Source: Bacillota bacterium (GTDB lineage Bacteria > Bacillota > Clostridia > Oscillospirales > Ruminococcaceae). From it: a stretch of 6,876 bases of DNA. The notes under the pieces are model-generated. The model was not told the DNA's origin. It ran no database searches and saw only the letters and a list, made by a program, of their open reading frames with translations. The position numbers and the translations under genes were made by a program. Shown here in pieces: positions 1 through 5,416 of the stretch; position 1 is the stretch's first letter; each line of letters starts with the position of its first letter. The stretch is from contig JAEWNU010000048.1 of the NCBI GenBank assembly GCA_023456995.1, positions 1 to 6,876 of the forward strand, in the 5' to 3' direction.

Positions 1-10
1 GTATTCTTAA

Positions 11-32
11 GTTATCAGAGCGCTAGGATAAC
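11..32. repeat. 22-bp interrupted palindrome, possible operator
   Basis: GTTATC at 11-16 is mirrored by GATAAC at 27-32, with the self-complementary core AGCGCT at 19-24; 18 of 22 bases are symmetric. This is the size and shape of a dimeric repressor site. No promoter or gene start can be tied to it inside the window, so the function is open. It could also be chance. Confidence 0.25.
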
Positions 33-82
33 GTAATCTACATGTTCAATGGCGTTCTTCATAAAAAGAGAATATATCCGCC

Positions 83-132
83 CAGCATAAAATAACCCCG
101 TGGAGAGCTCTCCGCGGGGTTATTTTATGCTG
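83..132. terminator. Bidirectional intrinsic terminator, near-perfect 50-bp palindrome
   Basis: Arms 83-100 and 115-132 are perfectly complementary over 18 bases (CAGCATAAAATAACCCCG and its reverse complement). The centre continues as GGAGAG/CTCTCC at 102-113, with one T/G position between. Each strand ends in a U-rich stretch preceded by a GC-rich block, as in shared terminators between convergent units. It is the natural end for the leftward small gene, whose stop lies 68 bases away, and probably for a rightward unit outside the window. Confidence 0.8.
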
Positions 133-199
133 ACGAAAGATCCCAGCAACCGACTTATATGTACTCTGGGCTATTAATCATATCAATTCCATTAAAAAG

Positions 200-403
200 T
201 TACGGGGTGGCGTTTGGCATCTGCATCGACGTACCCTGTGCACGATTTAGATGCATTTGGAACATTTGATACTCACCCTGAGCCATGTTCGAAAAAAGGT
301 TGCTGATCTCCTGAAAATGCTGGGCAAGCTGCGTATCGTACATAGCATTTTGCTGATGCATCTTGGCCATCATTATCTGCATCTGATCCATATTCATCGC
401 CAT
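200..403 (-). CDS. Small Met/Gln-rich protein of unknown function (67 aa)
   Basis: I do not recognise this protein. The start is set by a perfect AGGAGG (413-418) nine bases before ATG 403-401; an in-frame ATG at 421-419 overlaps that site and is unlikely to be used. The product has 13 Met and 12 Gln in 67 residues, with Met at 1, 3, 5, 8, 11, 12, 15, 21, 40, 47, 50, 60 and 62. It has no Cys, no signal peptide and no membrane segment. Residues 5-55 look mostly helical, with a tail rich in Thr, Pro and Asn. Interspersed His residues (16, 29, 51) would allow metal (copper) binding, but this is speculation; a small spore or coat-associated protein is another option. It is a single-gene unit with a candidate promoter at 440-466 and a terminator at 83-132. 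ORFs in other frames here lack ribosome binding sites. Confidence 0.6.
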   Translation of the reverse strand: MAMNMDQMQIMMAKMHQQNAMYDTQLAQHFQEISNLFSNMAQGEYQMFQMHLNRAQGTSMQMPNATP

Positions 404-439
404 TCGATGATACCTCCTCATATCGTGGTCTCTTTATCT

Positions 440-466
440 TACGTCGGATTGTGCAAAAAAGTTCCA
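440..466 (-). promoter_or_regulatory. Possible ECF-sigma-type promoter of the Met-rich gene
   Basis: On the minus strand TGGAAC (466-461) is followed directly by a run of six T, and after 17 bases by CGTA (443-440). This resembles Bacillus sigma-W/sigma-M promoters: GAAAC-like -35, T-rich start of the spacer, CGTA-like -10, 16-17 base spacing. Initiation near 432 would give a leader of about 30 bases containing the AGGAGG site. No convincing sigma-A promoter was found in the same place. The motif is short, so this is tentative. Confidence 0.35.
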
Positions 467-762
467 GTGCTCTTACTCCTAGTCCCTTTTCCGGCATCTG
501 GCTCTAAAAGTCGGGATGTTACCATTGGACGCGCTTTTGGTATCGATAAACCTTACATCGAGAAAGAGGCTAAATCTGTGTTAATGAGTCGCACGAGCTG
601 TATTATTTAGTAGACATTAGCATCTGAAATAATTGTGAGGATGCTCATTATTGATAATATCTACTTATAGAAGCTCAATTTAAATAGCGATTAATGCTTA
701 GTACATGAAGGGTAGAACGAATCCTTCTCAAAGACAGATGATATACATATATCAAACAAAGC
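467..762. other. Intergenic stretch without recognisable gene
   Basis: No ORF with a ribosome binding site, no RNA gene and no clear promoter was seen. A 22-codon ATG ORF at 705-773 has no Shine-Dalgarno sequence and ends inside the next hairpin. The stretch is AT-rich, notably 600-760. Confidence 0.5.
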
Positions 763-799
763 AAAAACTGTGACAAGCAATACCCTTATCACAGTTTTT
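763..799. terminator. Intrinsic terminator-like hairpin, both directions
   Basis: An 11-bp perfect stem pairs AAAAACTGTGA (763-773) with TCACAGTTTTT (789-799) around a 15-base loop. Both strands end in five U. It has no obvious gene to serve on the plus strand. On the minus strand it lies downstream of the terminator at 890-918 and could catch read-through from the glp operon. Confidence 0.55.
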
Positions 800-813
800 C
801 ATGTCTATATAAA

Positions 814-875
814 CCCCTATTTCCTTGGAGACAATATAAATTATGAAATGTGTATATCATAATAAGAAAGAGGGG
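814..875. repeat. Nested inverted repeats of unknown role
   Basis: An outer pair CCCCTATTTC (814-823) and GAAAGAGGGG (866-875) matches at 9 of 10 positions. It encloses a perfect 7-bp pair ATTATGA (840-846) and TCATAAT (857-863). Together they could fold as one long two-part hairpin in RNA, or the inner pair could be a protein site. It sits between two terminators and no gene is attached to it. Confidence 0.35.
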
Positions 876-889
876 ACTTACTATACAAA

Positions 890-918
890 AAAGAGCCTGC
901 AATAGATGCAAGCTCTTT
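890..918 (-). terminator. Intrinsic terminator of the glp operon
   Basis: AAAGAGC (890-896) pairs with GCTCTTT (912-918). After one C/A mismatch, TGCA/TGCA (898-901, 907-910) extends the stem to a 5-base loop. Read leftward, the stem runs into six T (890-885 region), the canonical order for termination of the minus-strand operon. It lies 57 bases beyond the stop of the DUF1667 gene. Confidence 0.8.
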
Positions 919-975
919 ATTAACTCTTTTACACTTTAGTATTACATGGTAAAGGCGACTGGTAAGATATAAATT

Positions 976-1344
976 TTAAACAACATTTTTAGTGGCAATA
1001 ATGTTTACACCGGTTCCGGCGACATTAGCTTTGACTACATCGCCAATTTTTACAGGCGCACAAACGGTGATATTTTTTATCTCTTTAATGCAATCAAAAA
1101 TCTTGGTTTTTGAGATATCCGATTCTGTTTTGACAGAAACGGTCACGGCACAGTCCTTACTGCCTGTAACGCGTACTGTACTGGTTACAATACGAGTAGG
1201 GTTGGTAATCTCTTTGCGGGCGTATAAGTCACCGCGCGGGCAGGTGTGGCCCTGAACTTTGGCAACAGCGCCAGTGTCATCCAGTGTGACCTGCAGAGAA
1301 CAACCAAGGGGACAGCCGATGCAAGTTAGATTTTGTGATTTCAT
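976..1344 (-). CDS. DUF1667 family cysteine-rich protein, probable glycerol-3-phosphate dehydrogenase partner
   Basis: A 122-residue protein with an N-terminal cluster Cys8-x2-Cys11-x3-Cys15 and a fourth Cys at 35 in a TCPRG context. The spacing resembles metal- or [4Fe-4S]-binding knuckles, so an electron-transfer or structural role is likely. The rest of the chain (about 40-122) is beta-rich with several Val/Thr repeats and no membrane segment, so it should be cytoplasmic. The family is known almost only from operons with the two flavoproteins found here, and its biochemical role is not established to my knowledge. The ATG is preceded by AGGAGG eight bases upstream, embedded in the last codons of the preceding gene, with only 3 bases between the two genes; translational coupling is likely. 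Confidence 0.85.
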   Translation of the reverse strand: MKSQNLTCIGCPLGCSLQVTLDDTGAVAKVQGHTCPRGDLYARKEITNPTRIVTSTVRVTGSKDCAVTVSVKTESDISKTKIFDCIKEIKNITVCAPVKIGDVVKANVAGTGVNIIATKNVV

Positions 1345-1347
1345 ACA

Positions 1348-2613
1348 TTATGCCTCCTCAACACAAATGGTAATTTTGGTGACATTCGGATGGTCATTAA
1401 ACATCTTATTAGTCAAGTGCAATTCTTCCATCTCGCCGGGTGCCATTATAGAGCGCTTTCGGTGATGCACTTGAATATCGTCAAAATACACATTAACAAA
1501 GTGGTTTTTAATGACATTGCCCACACGAAAACGAACCGTTATTTGTTCGGGCATGTGCGCGGGGTCAATGGTAGCAGGAACAGTATAGCGAGGGCCACCT
1601 TTACAAAGTATTGGTACATCATGGCGCTCTGCGTTCACTTCTCCGGCACTCACATATGCCCAGGCATTGCGTCCGGCAGACTCCGCTTCCTCCGACACGA
1701 AATCGACCAAATCATGCACATGAAGTACGTTTCCGGCTGCAAACACACCCGGGATGTTTGTCTCAAGACTTTCGTTGACTGTGGGGCCGTTTGTGACTGG
1801 GTTTAAAGAAACGCCCATACCGCGGGATAGCTCATTTTCAGGAATTAGGCCGCAGGAGAGCAGTAGGGTGTCGCAGTCATAGTGTTCTTCAGTCCCTGGT
1901 ATGGGCTTATTGTCACTGCCTACCTCCGCAAGAGTGATGCCTGTGACACGTTCTTTGCCTTCGATGTTAACTACGGTATGGCTGAGCTTTAGGGGAATGT
2001 CAAAGTCGTTAAGGCATTGAACAATGTTACGCTTGAGGCCGCCTGAGTAGGGCATAAGCTCAGCCACAACAAGAACTTTTGCACCTTCTAGTGTCATGCG
2101 GCGCGCCATAATGAGGCCAATGTCGCCCGAACCAAGTATGACGACACGTCTGCCGGGCAAAAAACCTTCCATGTTAACTAAGCGTTGGGCGGTACCGGCA
2201 GAATAGACACCTGCGGGGCGATAGCCAGGAATGTTCAGCGCACCTCGGCTGCGCTCACGGCATCCCATTGCAAGAATGATGGCCTTGGCTTGAATCTCAA
2301 AAAGGCCGTCTTCGCGATTCATTGCTGTTATAACCTTTTCATTGCTAATATCCATGACCATTGTTGCAAGCTTATACTCGATTTTTCGATCAAGAACCTG
2401 TTTAATAAAACGGCTTGCGTATTCGGGGCCTGTAAGTTCTTCTTTAAATGTGTGCAGCCCAAAACCGTTGTGGATACATTGGTTTAAGATACCGCCGAGC
2501 TGGTTGTCACGCTCCAATACGAGAATGCTGCGTGCGCCCGAATCGTATGCGGAAACGGCGGCTGCGAGACCGGCGGGACCTCCGCCAATAATAACAATGT
2601 CGTAGTTTTTCAT
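1348..2613 (-). CDS. FAD/NAD(P)-dependent oxidoreductase (Pyr_redox_2 type), glp operon
   Basis: A 421-residue two-dinucleotide-fold flavoprotein. The N-terminal FAD motif is GGGPAG at 10-15. A second Rossmann motif, GSGDIG at 161-166, fits NAD(P) binding. The FAD-closing motif GVFAAGN is at 289-295. The redox-active CxxC of thioredoxin reductases is absent; Cys42-like and Cys118 positions occur singly. A C-terminal extension of about 90 residues follows the core. In this operon class it probably passes electrons between the GlpA-like flavoprotein and NAD(H) or another carrier; that is inference. It starts at ATG with AAGGAGG six bases upstream. This site shares two bases with the stop codon of the upstream gene, which lies 11 bases away, indicating tight coupling. 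A role in another FAD-linked oxidation is the alternative. Confidence 0.88.
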   Translation of the reverse strand: MKNYDIVIIGGGPAGLAAAVSAYDSGARSILVLERDNQLGGILNQCIHNGFGLHTFKEELTGPEYASRFIKQVLDRKIEYKLATMVMDISNEKVITAMNREDGLFEIQAKAIILAMGCRERSRGALNIPGYRPAGVYSAGTAQRLVNMEGFLPGRRVVILGSGDIGLIMARRMTLEGAKVLVVAELMPYSGGLKRNIVQCLNDFDIPLKLSHTVVNIEGKERVTGITLAEVGSDNKPIPGTEEHYDCDTLLLSCGLIPENELSRGMGVSLNPVTNGPTVNESLETNIPGVFAAGNVLHVHDLVDFVSEEAESAGRNAWAYVSAGEVNAERHDVPILCKGGPRYTVPATIDPAHMPEQITVRFRVGNVIKNHFVNVYFDDIQVHHRKRSIMAPGEMEELHLTNKMFNDHPNVTKITICVEEA

Positions 2614-2624
2614 AGTTATCCTCC

Positions 2625-4061
2625 TTAAACCCTGTCTTTGCTGGTGCCGACTAAAAGTTTAGAAGCACCTCCGCATTTGGTTACGTCACTCTGCGGAACA
2701 TTAAGTTCACGGGACAGGATTTCGAGGGTACGAGGGCTGCAAAAGCCAGCCTGACAACGTCCCATTCCGGCGCGGGTACGACGCTTAACACCATCAAGAC
2801 TCTTTGCGCCGAGCGGCCGATGGATCGCATCTAGAATCTCACCTTCGGTCACGTTCTCGCAACGACAAATAATATTGCCGTAGGCGGGATTTTCCCTGAT
2901 GAGTTTCATGTGTTCTTCCTTTGAAAGGGCGTTGGGATTTAGAATTCCCTTGCGTTTGCCATTAAAATTCGAGTTGGATTTAAGCTGAAGCTTGTCACGT
3001 AGCAAATCGCTTACCATAATACCGATGGCGGGAGCGGAGGAGAGGCCGGGCGATTCTATTCCGGCGCAGTCGATAAAACCAGGTGCATCGTCCACCTCAC
3101 CGATAACAAACTCATGGCCGTCTTCGTGAGCACGCAGGCCGGCAAAGCTGGTGATAACCTGACGAATGGGTAAGTTGTTTACAGTGATGTTGGCTTTGCT
3201 AATAAGCTCATTGATTCCTTCAGCGGTGGTGTTTGTACCCTCGCGGTCATCAATATCGATGGCGGTTGGCCCTACGATCGTGTTACCATGAATGGTGGGG
3301 CTGACCAGAACACCTTTTCCGTATTTGTCAGGGAGCTGAAAAATGGTCTTATCGACAAACCCTCCGGTGGATTTATCGAGCAGACAGTAATCGCCGCGGC
3401 GTGGCGTTATGTGAATTTTGTTGGCAGAAACCATGTTGTGCAAGACGTCTGAATAGACTCCAGCCGCGTTGACCACATATTTGGTTGCGATTGTGCCGTG
3501 GTTAGTCTCAATGCGCCAACCGTTTCCAGCGGGCTCTAACCCCGATACCTCAGTGTTGAATTTAAATTCAACGCCGTTTGTGTACGCATTTTCAGCCAGT
3601 GCAATTGTTAGCCCAAATGGACAAACAATGCCTCCGGTTGGTGCGTAAAGTGCAGCAACTGCGTTGGGGCTAATGTTAGGCTCAAGCGACTTCAATTCTT
3701 CTTTGCCGATAATGCGAAGCTGTTCCACGCCGTTGGCCAAACCATTCTGATAGAGTTCATTGAGGCTAGGAATATTCTCTTCGCTCATACAAACGACCAG
3801 TGAGCCATTGCGGCGGAAAGGAAAATCTAATTCTTCACTGAGCGCACCCATAAGCCGGTTACCCTTAACGTTGAGTTTTGCCATGAGGCTGCCGGATGCA
3901 GCGTCGTAGCCGGCATGAACTATGGCACTGTTCGCCTTAGATGTGCCGCAGCAAACATCCTCACACTTTTCGACAACACAAATGTGAGCGTTGTAACGAG
4001 AAAGCTCACGAGCGATGGCGCAGCCGGTGACGCCGGCACCAATAATTACGATATCATACAC
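2625..4061 (-). CDS. glpA: GlpA-like glycerol-3-phosphate dehydrogenase with C-terminal [2Fe-2S] BFD-like domain
   Basis: A 478-residue FAD-dependent oxidoreductase of the DAO superfamily, expected to oxidise sn-glycerol 3-phosphate to dihydroxyacetone phosphate. GAGVTG at 8-13 followed by Glu31 is the FAD-binding fold. GTSKANSAIVHAGYD at 39-53 is the conserved block of this family. SFAGLRAH and GIESPGLSSAPAIG mark the C-terminal part of the catalytic domain. Cys399-x-Cys401 and Cys436-x4-Cys441 form a BFD-like [2Fe-2S] site. L-2-hydroxyglutarate oxidase-like enzymes share the fold, but the adjacent glpP strongly favours glycerol 3-phosphate. The start is GTG (4061-4059) with AAGGAG (4076-4071) nine bases upstream. 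It is preceded by the terminator/antiterminator leader at 4118-4191, so expression should depend on GlpP. No GlpC-like membrane subunit or membrane anchor follows. Confidence 0.85.
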   Translation of the reverse strand: MYDIVIIGAGVTGCAIARELSRYNAHICVVEKCEDVCCGTSKANSAIVHAGYDAASGSLMAKLNVKGNRLMGALSEELDFPFRRNGSLVVCMSEENIPSLNELYQNGLANGVEQLRIIGKEELKSLEPNISPNAVAALYAPTGGIVCPFGLTIALAENAYTNGVEFKFNTEVSGLEPAGNGWRIETNHGTIATKYVVNAAGVYSDVLHNMVSANKIHITPRRGDYCLLDKSTGGFVDKTIFQLPDKYGKGVLVSPTIHGNTIVGPTAIDIDDREGTNTTAEGINELISKANITVNNLPIRQVITSFAGLRAHEDGHEFVIGEVDDAPGFIDCAGIESPGLSSAPAIGIMVSDLLRDKLQLKSNSNFNGKRKGILNPNALSKEEHMKLIRENPAYGNIICRCENVTEGEILDAIHRPLGAKSLDGVKRRTRAGMGRCQAGFCSPRTLEILSRELNVPQSDVTKCGGASKLLVGTSKDRV

Positions 4062-4117
4062 AAACTGTCACTCCTTGCAGTAGTTTCAAGATCGGTTTTA
4101 AAACTGTATTGTAATAT

Positions 4118-4159
4118 AAAAAGTCAGGCAGCCCCGACTTAAAACAGGACTGCCTGACT
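4118..4159 (-). terminator. Leader terminator in front of glpA
   Basis: Read leftward, AGTCAGGCAG (4159-4150) pairs perfectly with CTGCCTGACT (4131-4122) over 10 bp around an 18-base loop. Five T (4122-4118) follow, the last of the stem included. This is a canonical intrinsic terminator inside the glpP-glpA gap, 57 bases before the glpA start codon. A terminator inside a functional operon implies conditional read-through. Confidence 0.85.
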
Positions 4160-4191
4160 CACAGCTTTCTCATACTCTGAATGAGAGTCAG
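4154..4191 (-). promoter_or_regulatory. Candidate GlpP-responsive antiterminator structure
   Basis: Leftward RNA contains CUGACUC (4191-4185), which is perfectly complementary to GAGUCAG (4160-4154). That second segment includes most of the 5' arm of the terminator at 4159-4122, so the two structures exclude each other. Between them, UCUCAU (4186-4181) and AUGAGA (4173-4168) can form an inner stem with a 7-base loop. GlpP is known in Bacillus subtilis to bind leader mRNA with glycerol 3-phosphate and prevent termination, so this is the expected target; the binding itself is inference. Confidence 0.65.
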
Positions 4192-4218
4192 AACTAAAAA
4201 TATGTAATTGTGGTATTT

Positions 4219-4785
4219 TTACATTTGCCAAACCTGCCGGTTTGTTGTAGAGATGGCGGTAGCACCTGCCTCAAGAGCATTCATGACGTCTTCTTTATCC
4301 GCAATAAGCCCGCCAGCCAAAACTGGAATCGAGGTGATAGCACAGACCTTACGAATGGTTTTGGGCATAACCCCTGGCAGAATCTCAATAAAATCGGGTC
4401 GAACAGAATCGAGCTTTTCAAGACTTGAAAGGGCGATCGAATCTATAACGAAAACGCGTAATATTGTGTACATATGCAAATCACGCGCACGACGGATGAA
4501 GCTTTGACGAGTAGATATGATGCCGTCTGCTGGAGTGTTGCGGTGGATAAAGTCAACAGCTACTTCCTTATTGGCTAGCCCTGTGATGAGGTCCACATGC
4601 ACCAACGCAATTTTGCCGGCCGCTTTGACTCGCTCGGTAATTTCAGTAATGTTACAAATATCACCAAACAAAATTAGCACGACATGAATGTCTTCCTCAG
4701 CTAAGCACTGCTCTAACCCCTCGGGGTCTTTAATGGCTGCAATGACCGGGTTGGCAGCAACGGTATCATAAAAAAACTGGTCCAA
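4219..4785 (-). CDS. glpP: GlpP, glycerol-3-phosphate-responsive antiterminator
   Basis: A 188-residue protein, the usual length of GlpP, with a TIM-barrel-like order of conserved blocks: NPVIAAIKD 12-20, LFGDICNI 39-46, HVDLITGL 63-70, DGIISTR 87-93, RVFVIDS 110-116, DFIEILPG 131-138, AGGLI 157-161 and GATAISTTN 174-182. In the family it binds glycerol 3-phosphate and leader RNA and lets RNA polymerase pass a terminator. The start is TTG (4785-4783) behind AAGGGGG nine bases upstream; an ATG at 4793-4791 is out of frame and too close to the site. The gene lies directly upstream of the glpA leader and has a terminator-like hairpin in its own leader, so it may control both itself and the dehydrogenase genes. 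Confidence 0.93.
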   Translation of the reverse strand: MDQFFYDTVAANPVIAAIKDPEGLEQCLAEEDIHVVLILFGDICNITEITERVKAAGKIALVHVDLITGLANKEVAVDFIHRNTPADGIISTRQSFIRRARDLHMYTILRVFVIDSIALSSLEKLDSVRPDFIEILPGVMPKTIRKVCAITSIPVLAGGLIADKEDVMNALEAGATAISTTNRQVWQM

Positions 4786-4872
4786 ACCCCATAGCCCCCT
4801 TGTTAATAAACGACGGTATCGACGCTTATGAAATTAAATAGTTGTGTCTGTGAAGAGGCAGAAAGATAAAAT

Positions 4873-4928
4873 AAAAAAGAGTAACACGATTAAACGACTT
4901 TGTATTGTCGCTTAACCCATGCTCTCTT
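4873..4928 (-). terminator. Attenuator-like terminator in the glpP leader
   Basis: Leftward RNA folds as AAGAG (4928-4924) with CUCUU (4881-4877), CAUG (4921-4918) with CGUG (4888-4885), and UUAAGCGAC (4915-4907) with GUCGUUUAA (4898-4890), around an 8-base loop. The stems are separated by small internal loops and include two G-U pairs. Six T (4878-4873) end it. It lies 87 bases before the glpP start, with no minus-strand gene upstream of it within the window, so it should interrupt the glpP transcript itself. Confidence 0.6.
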
Positions 4929-4996
4929 CTCTGGGTTTATCTTATTTAAGTAAAAACACCTATAACAAAACACCATGTCGCATAGGAATTTAAGCG
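4909..4996 (-). promoter_or_regulatory. Possible antiterminator pairing in the glpP leader
   Basis: CGCUUAA (4996-4990) in the leftward RNA is perfectly complementary to UUAAGCG (4915-4909), the 5' arm of the main stem of the terminator at 4928-4873. Pairing would disable termination. The intervening loop carries a small CCUAU/AUAGG hairpin (4985-4959 region). A 7-base match over this distance could be chance. Confidence 0.35.
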
Positions 4997-5010
4997 GATA
5001 AGCTTTAAAT

Positions 5011-5039
5011 ACTCTAACACGTATTGAATCAAAAATCAA
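5011..5039 (-). promoter_or_regulatory. Candidate sigma-A promoter of the glpP operon
   Basis: TTGATT (5039-5034), 17 bases, TAGAGT (5016-5011), four of six matches in each box. Initiation near 5004 would place the pairing segments at 4996-4873 in the transcript. A second possibility is TTGTTA (4968-4963), 18 bases, TAAGAT (4944-4939), which would start the RNA just before the terminator. I cannot choose between them. Confidence 0.35.
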
Positions 5040-5157
5040 CACTTCATTCCAAATAAAAATCATCATTTATTGTTACCCCTTAATGATGGTTTTAAGAAAA
5101 AGCCGATAGTTGACCAATATTCTTTTGGTACTCATAAAAATATTCCATAAATCATAT

Positions 5158-5186
5158 TTGACAATTCAAAATCCATATGCTAGCAT
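5158..5186 (+). promoter_or_regulatory. Strong sigma-A promoter
   Basis: Perfect TTGACA (5158-5163), a 17-base spacer, then TAGCAT (5181-5186) preceded by the extended -10 TGC (5178-5180). The 25 bases upstream of the -35 are very AT-rich, like an UP element. Initiation is expected near 5193. Confidence 0.7.
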
Positions 5187-5192
5187 AAACAA

Positions 5193-5295
5193 ATAATGGG
5201 CAGGCGGTAGTTTGCTCCAATATATTTAAAGCCGTAGAGTAAGAGCAGGGCAAGCATCAACGGGATTATTTCCGGTGTGTTTGGCCTGCTTTTTT
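5193..5295 (+). ncRNA. Candidate small RNA or leader RNA, about 103 nt
   Basis: The segment runs from the predicted start of the promoter at 5158-5186 to the end of a strong terminator and contains no credible ORF. Its 5' part has GCAGGC (5200-5205), complementary to GCCTGC (5284-5289) at the 3' end, and TTGCTC (5212-5217), which can pair with GAGCAG (5243-5248), the 5' arm of the terminator. A separate promoter candidate lies closer to the phosphatase gene (5359-5387), so this may be an independent RNA. It could equally be an attenuated leader of that gene. I do not recognise a known riboswitch, 4.5S, 6S or T-box consensus. Confidence 0.45.
5244..5295 (+). terminator. Strong intrinsic terminator
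   Basis: AGCAGG (5244-5249) pairs with CCTGCT (5285-5290). After a G-G mismatch, CAAGCAT (5251-5257) pairs with the facing GTGTTTG-type strand (5277-5283) with G-U pairs, and CGGGA/TTCCG forms the apical stem. Six T (5290-5295) follow. Confidence 0.8.
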
Positions 5296-5358
5296 AAGCA
5301 AGTAGACTTGAGACATCAAAAACGACAGACAAGTACGCTTCAACATTGAATGATGGTG

Positions 5359-5387
5359 TTGTGCTCGCTTGTGGTCAAAGTTATGAT
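5359..5387 (+). promoter_or_regulatory. Candidate proximal promoter of the phosphatase gene
   Basis: TTGTGC (5359-5364), exactly 17 bases, TATGAT (5382-5387). The -10 matches five of six, the -35 only TTG. Initiation near 5394 would leave a leader of about 23 bases carrying the GGGAGG ribosome binding site. An imperfect hairpin (ACAAG 5329-5333 with CTTGT 5368-5372, CAACAT inside) overlaps it. Confidence 0.4.
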
Positions 5388-5416
5388 TGGGCCTTGCCCG
5401 CAGGGAGGAACAACAA

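Noticed and set aside
273..497. Minus-strand ORF of 74 codons in another frame over the Met-rich gene
   Set aside because: It has no ribosome binding site. It overlaps the ORF with the AGGAGG site in a different frame, and its composition looks random.
251..610. Plus-strand ORF of 119 codons opposite the Met-rich gene
   Set aside because: The first half is antisense to a gene with a better ribosome binding site and the His/Leu-rich product mirrors the Met/Gln codons. It has no Shine-Dalgarno sequence, and no family was recognised in the second half.
705..909. Very short ATG ORFs (22 codons at 705-773 and 20 codons starting at 843)
   Set aside because: Neither has a ribosome binding site at usual spacing, and both end in terminator-like hairpins.
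1390..2605. Several plus-strand ORFs of 87-138 codons
   Set aside because: All are antisense to the second flavoprotein gene, whose motifs and coupling are clear. None has a start signal.
4777..4793. Eight-codon ATG ORF overlapping the glpP start, considered as a leader peptide
   Set aside because: The ATG lies only two bases after the AAGGGGG site, too close for initiation, whereas glpP TTG has normal spacing.
5061..5088. Inverted repeat CATCATT/AATGATG followed on the minus strand by a T-rich stretch
   Set aside because: The stem is only 7 bp and AT-rich with a 14-base loop. There is no minus-strand gene upstream to terminate, so an operator or chance is as likely.
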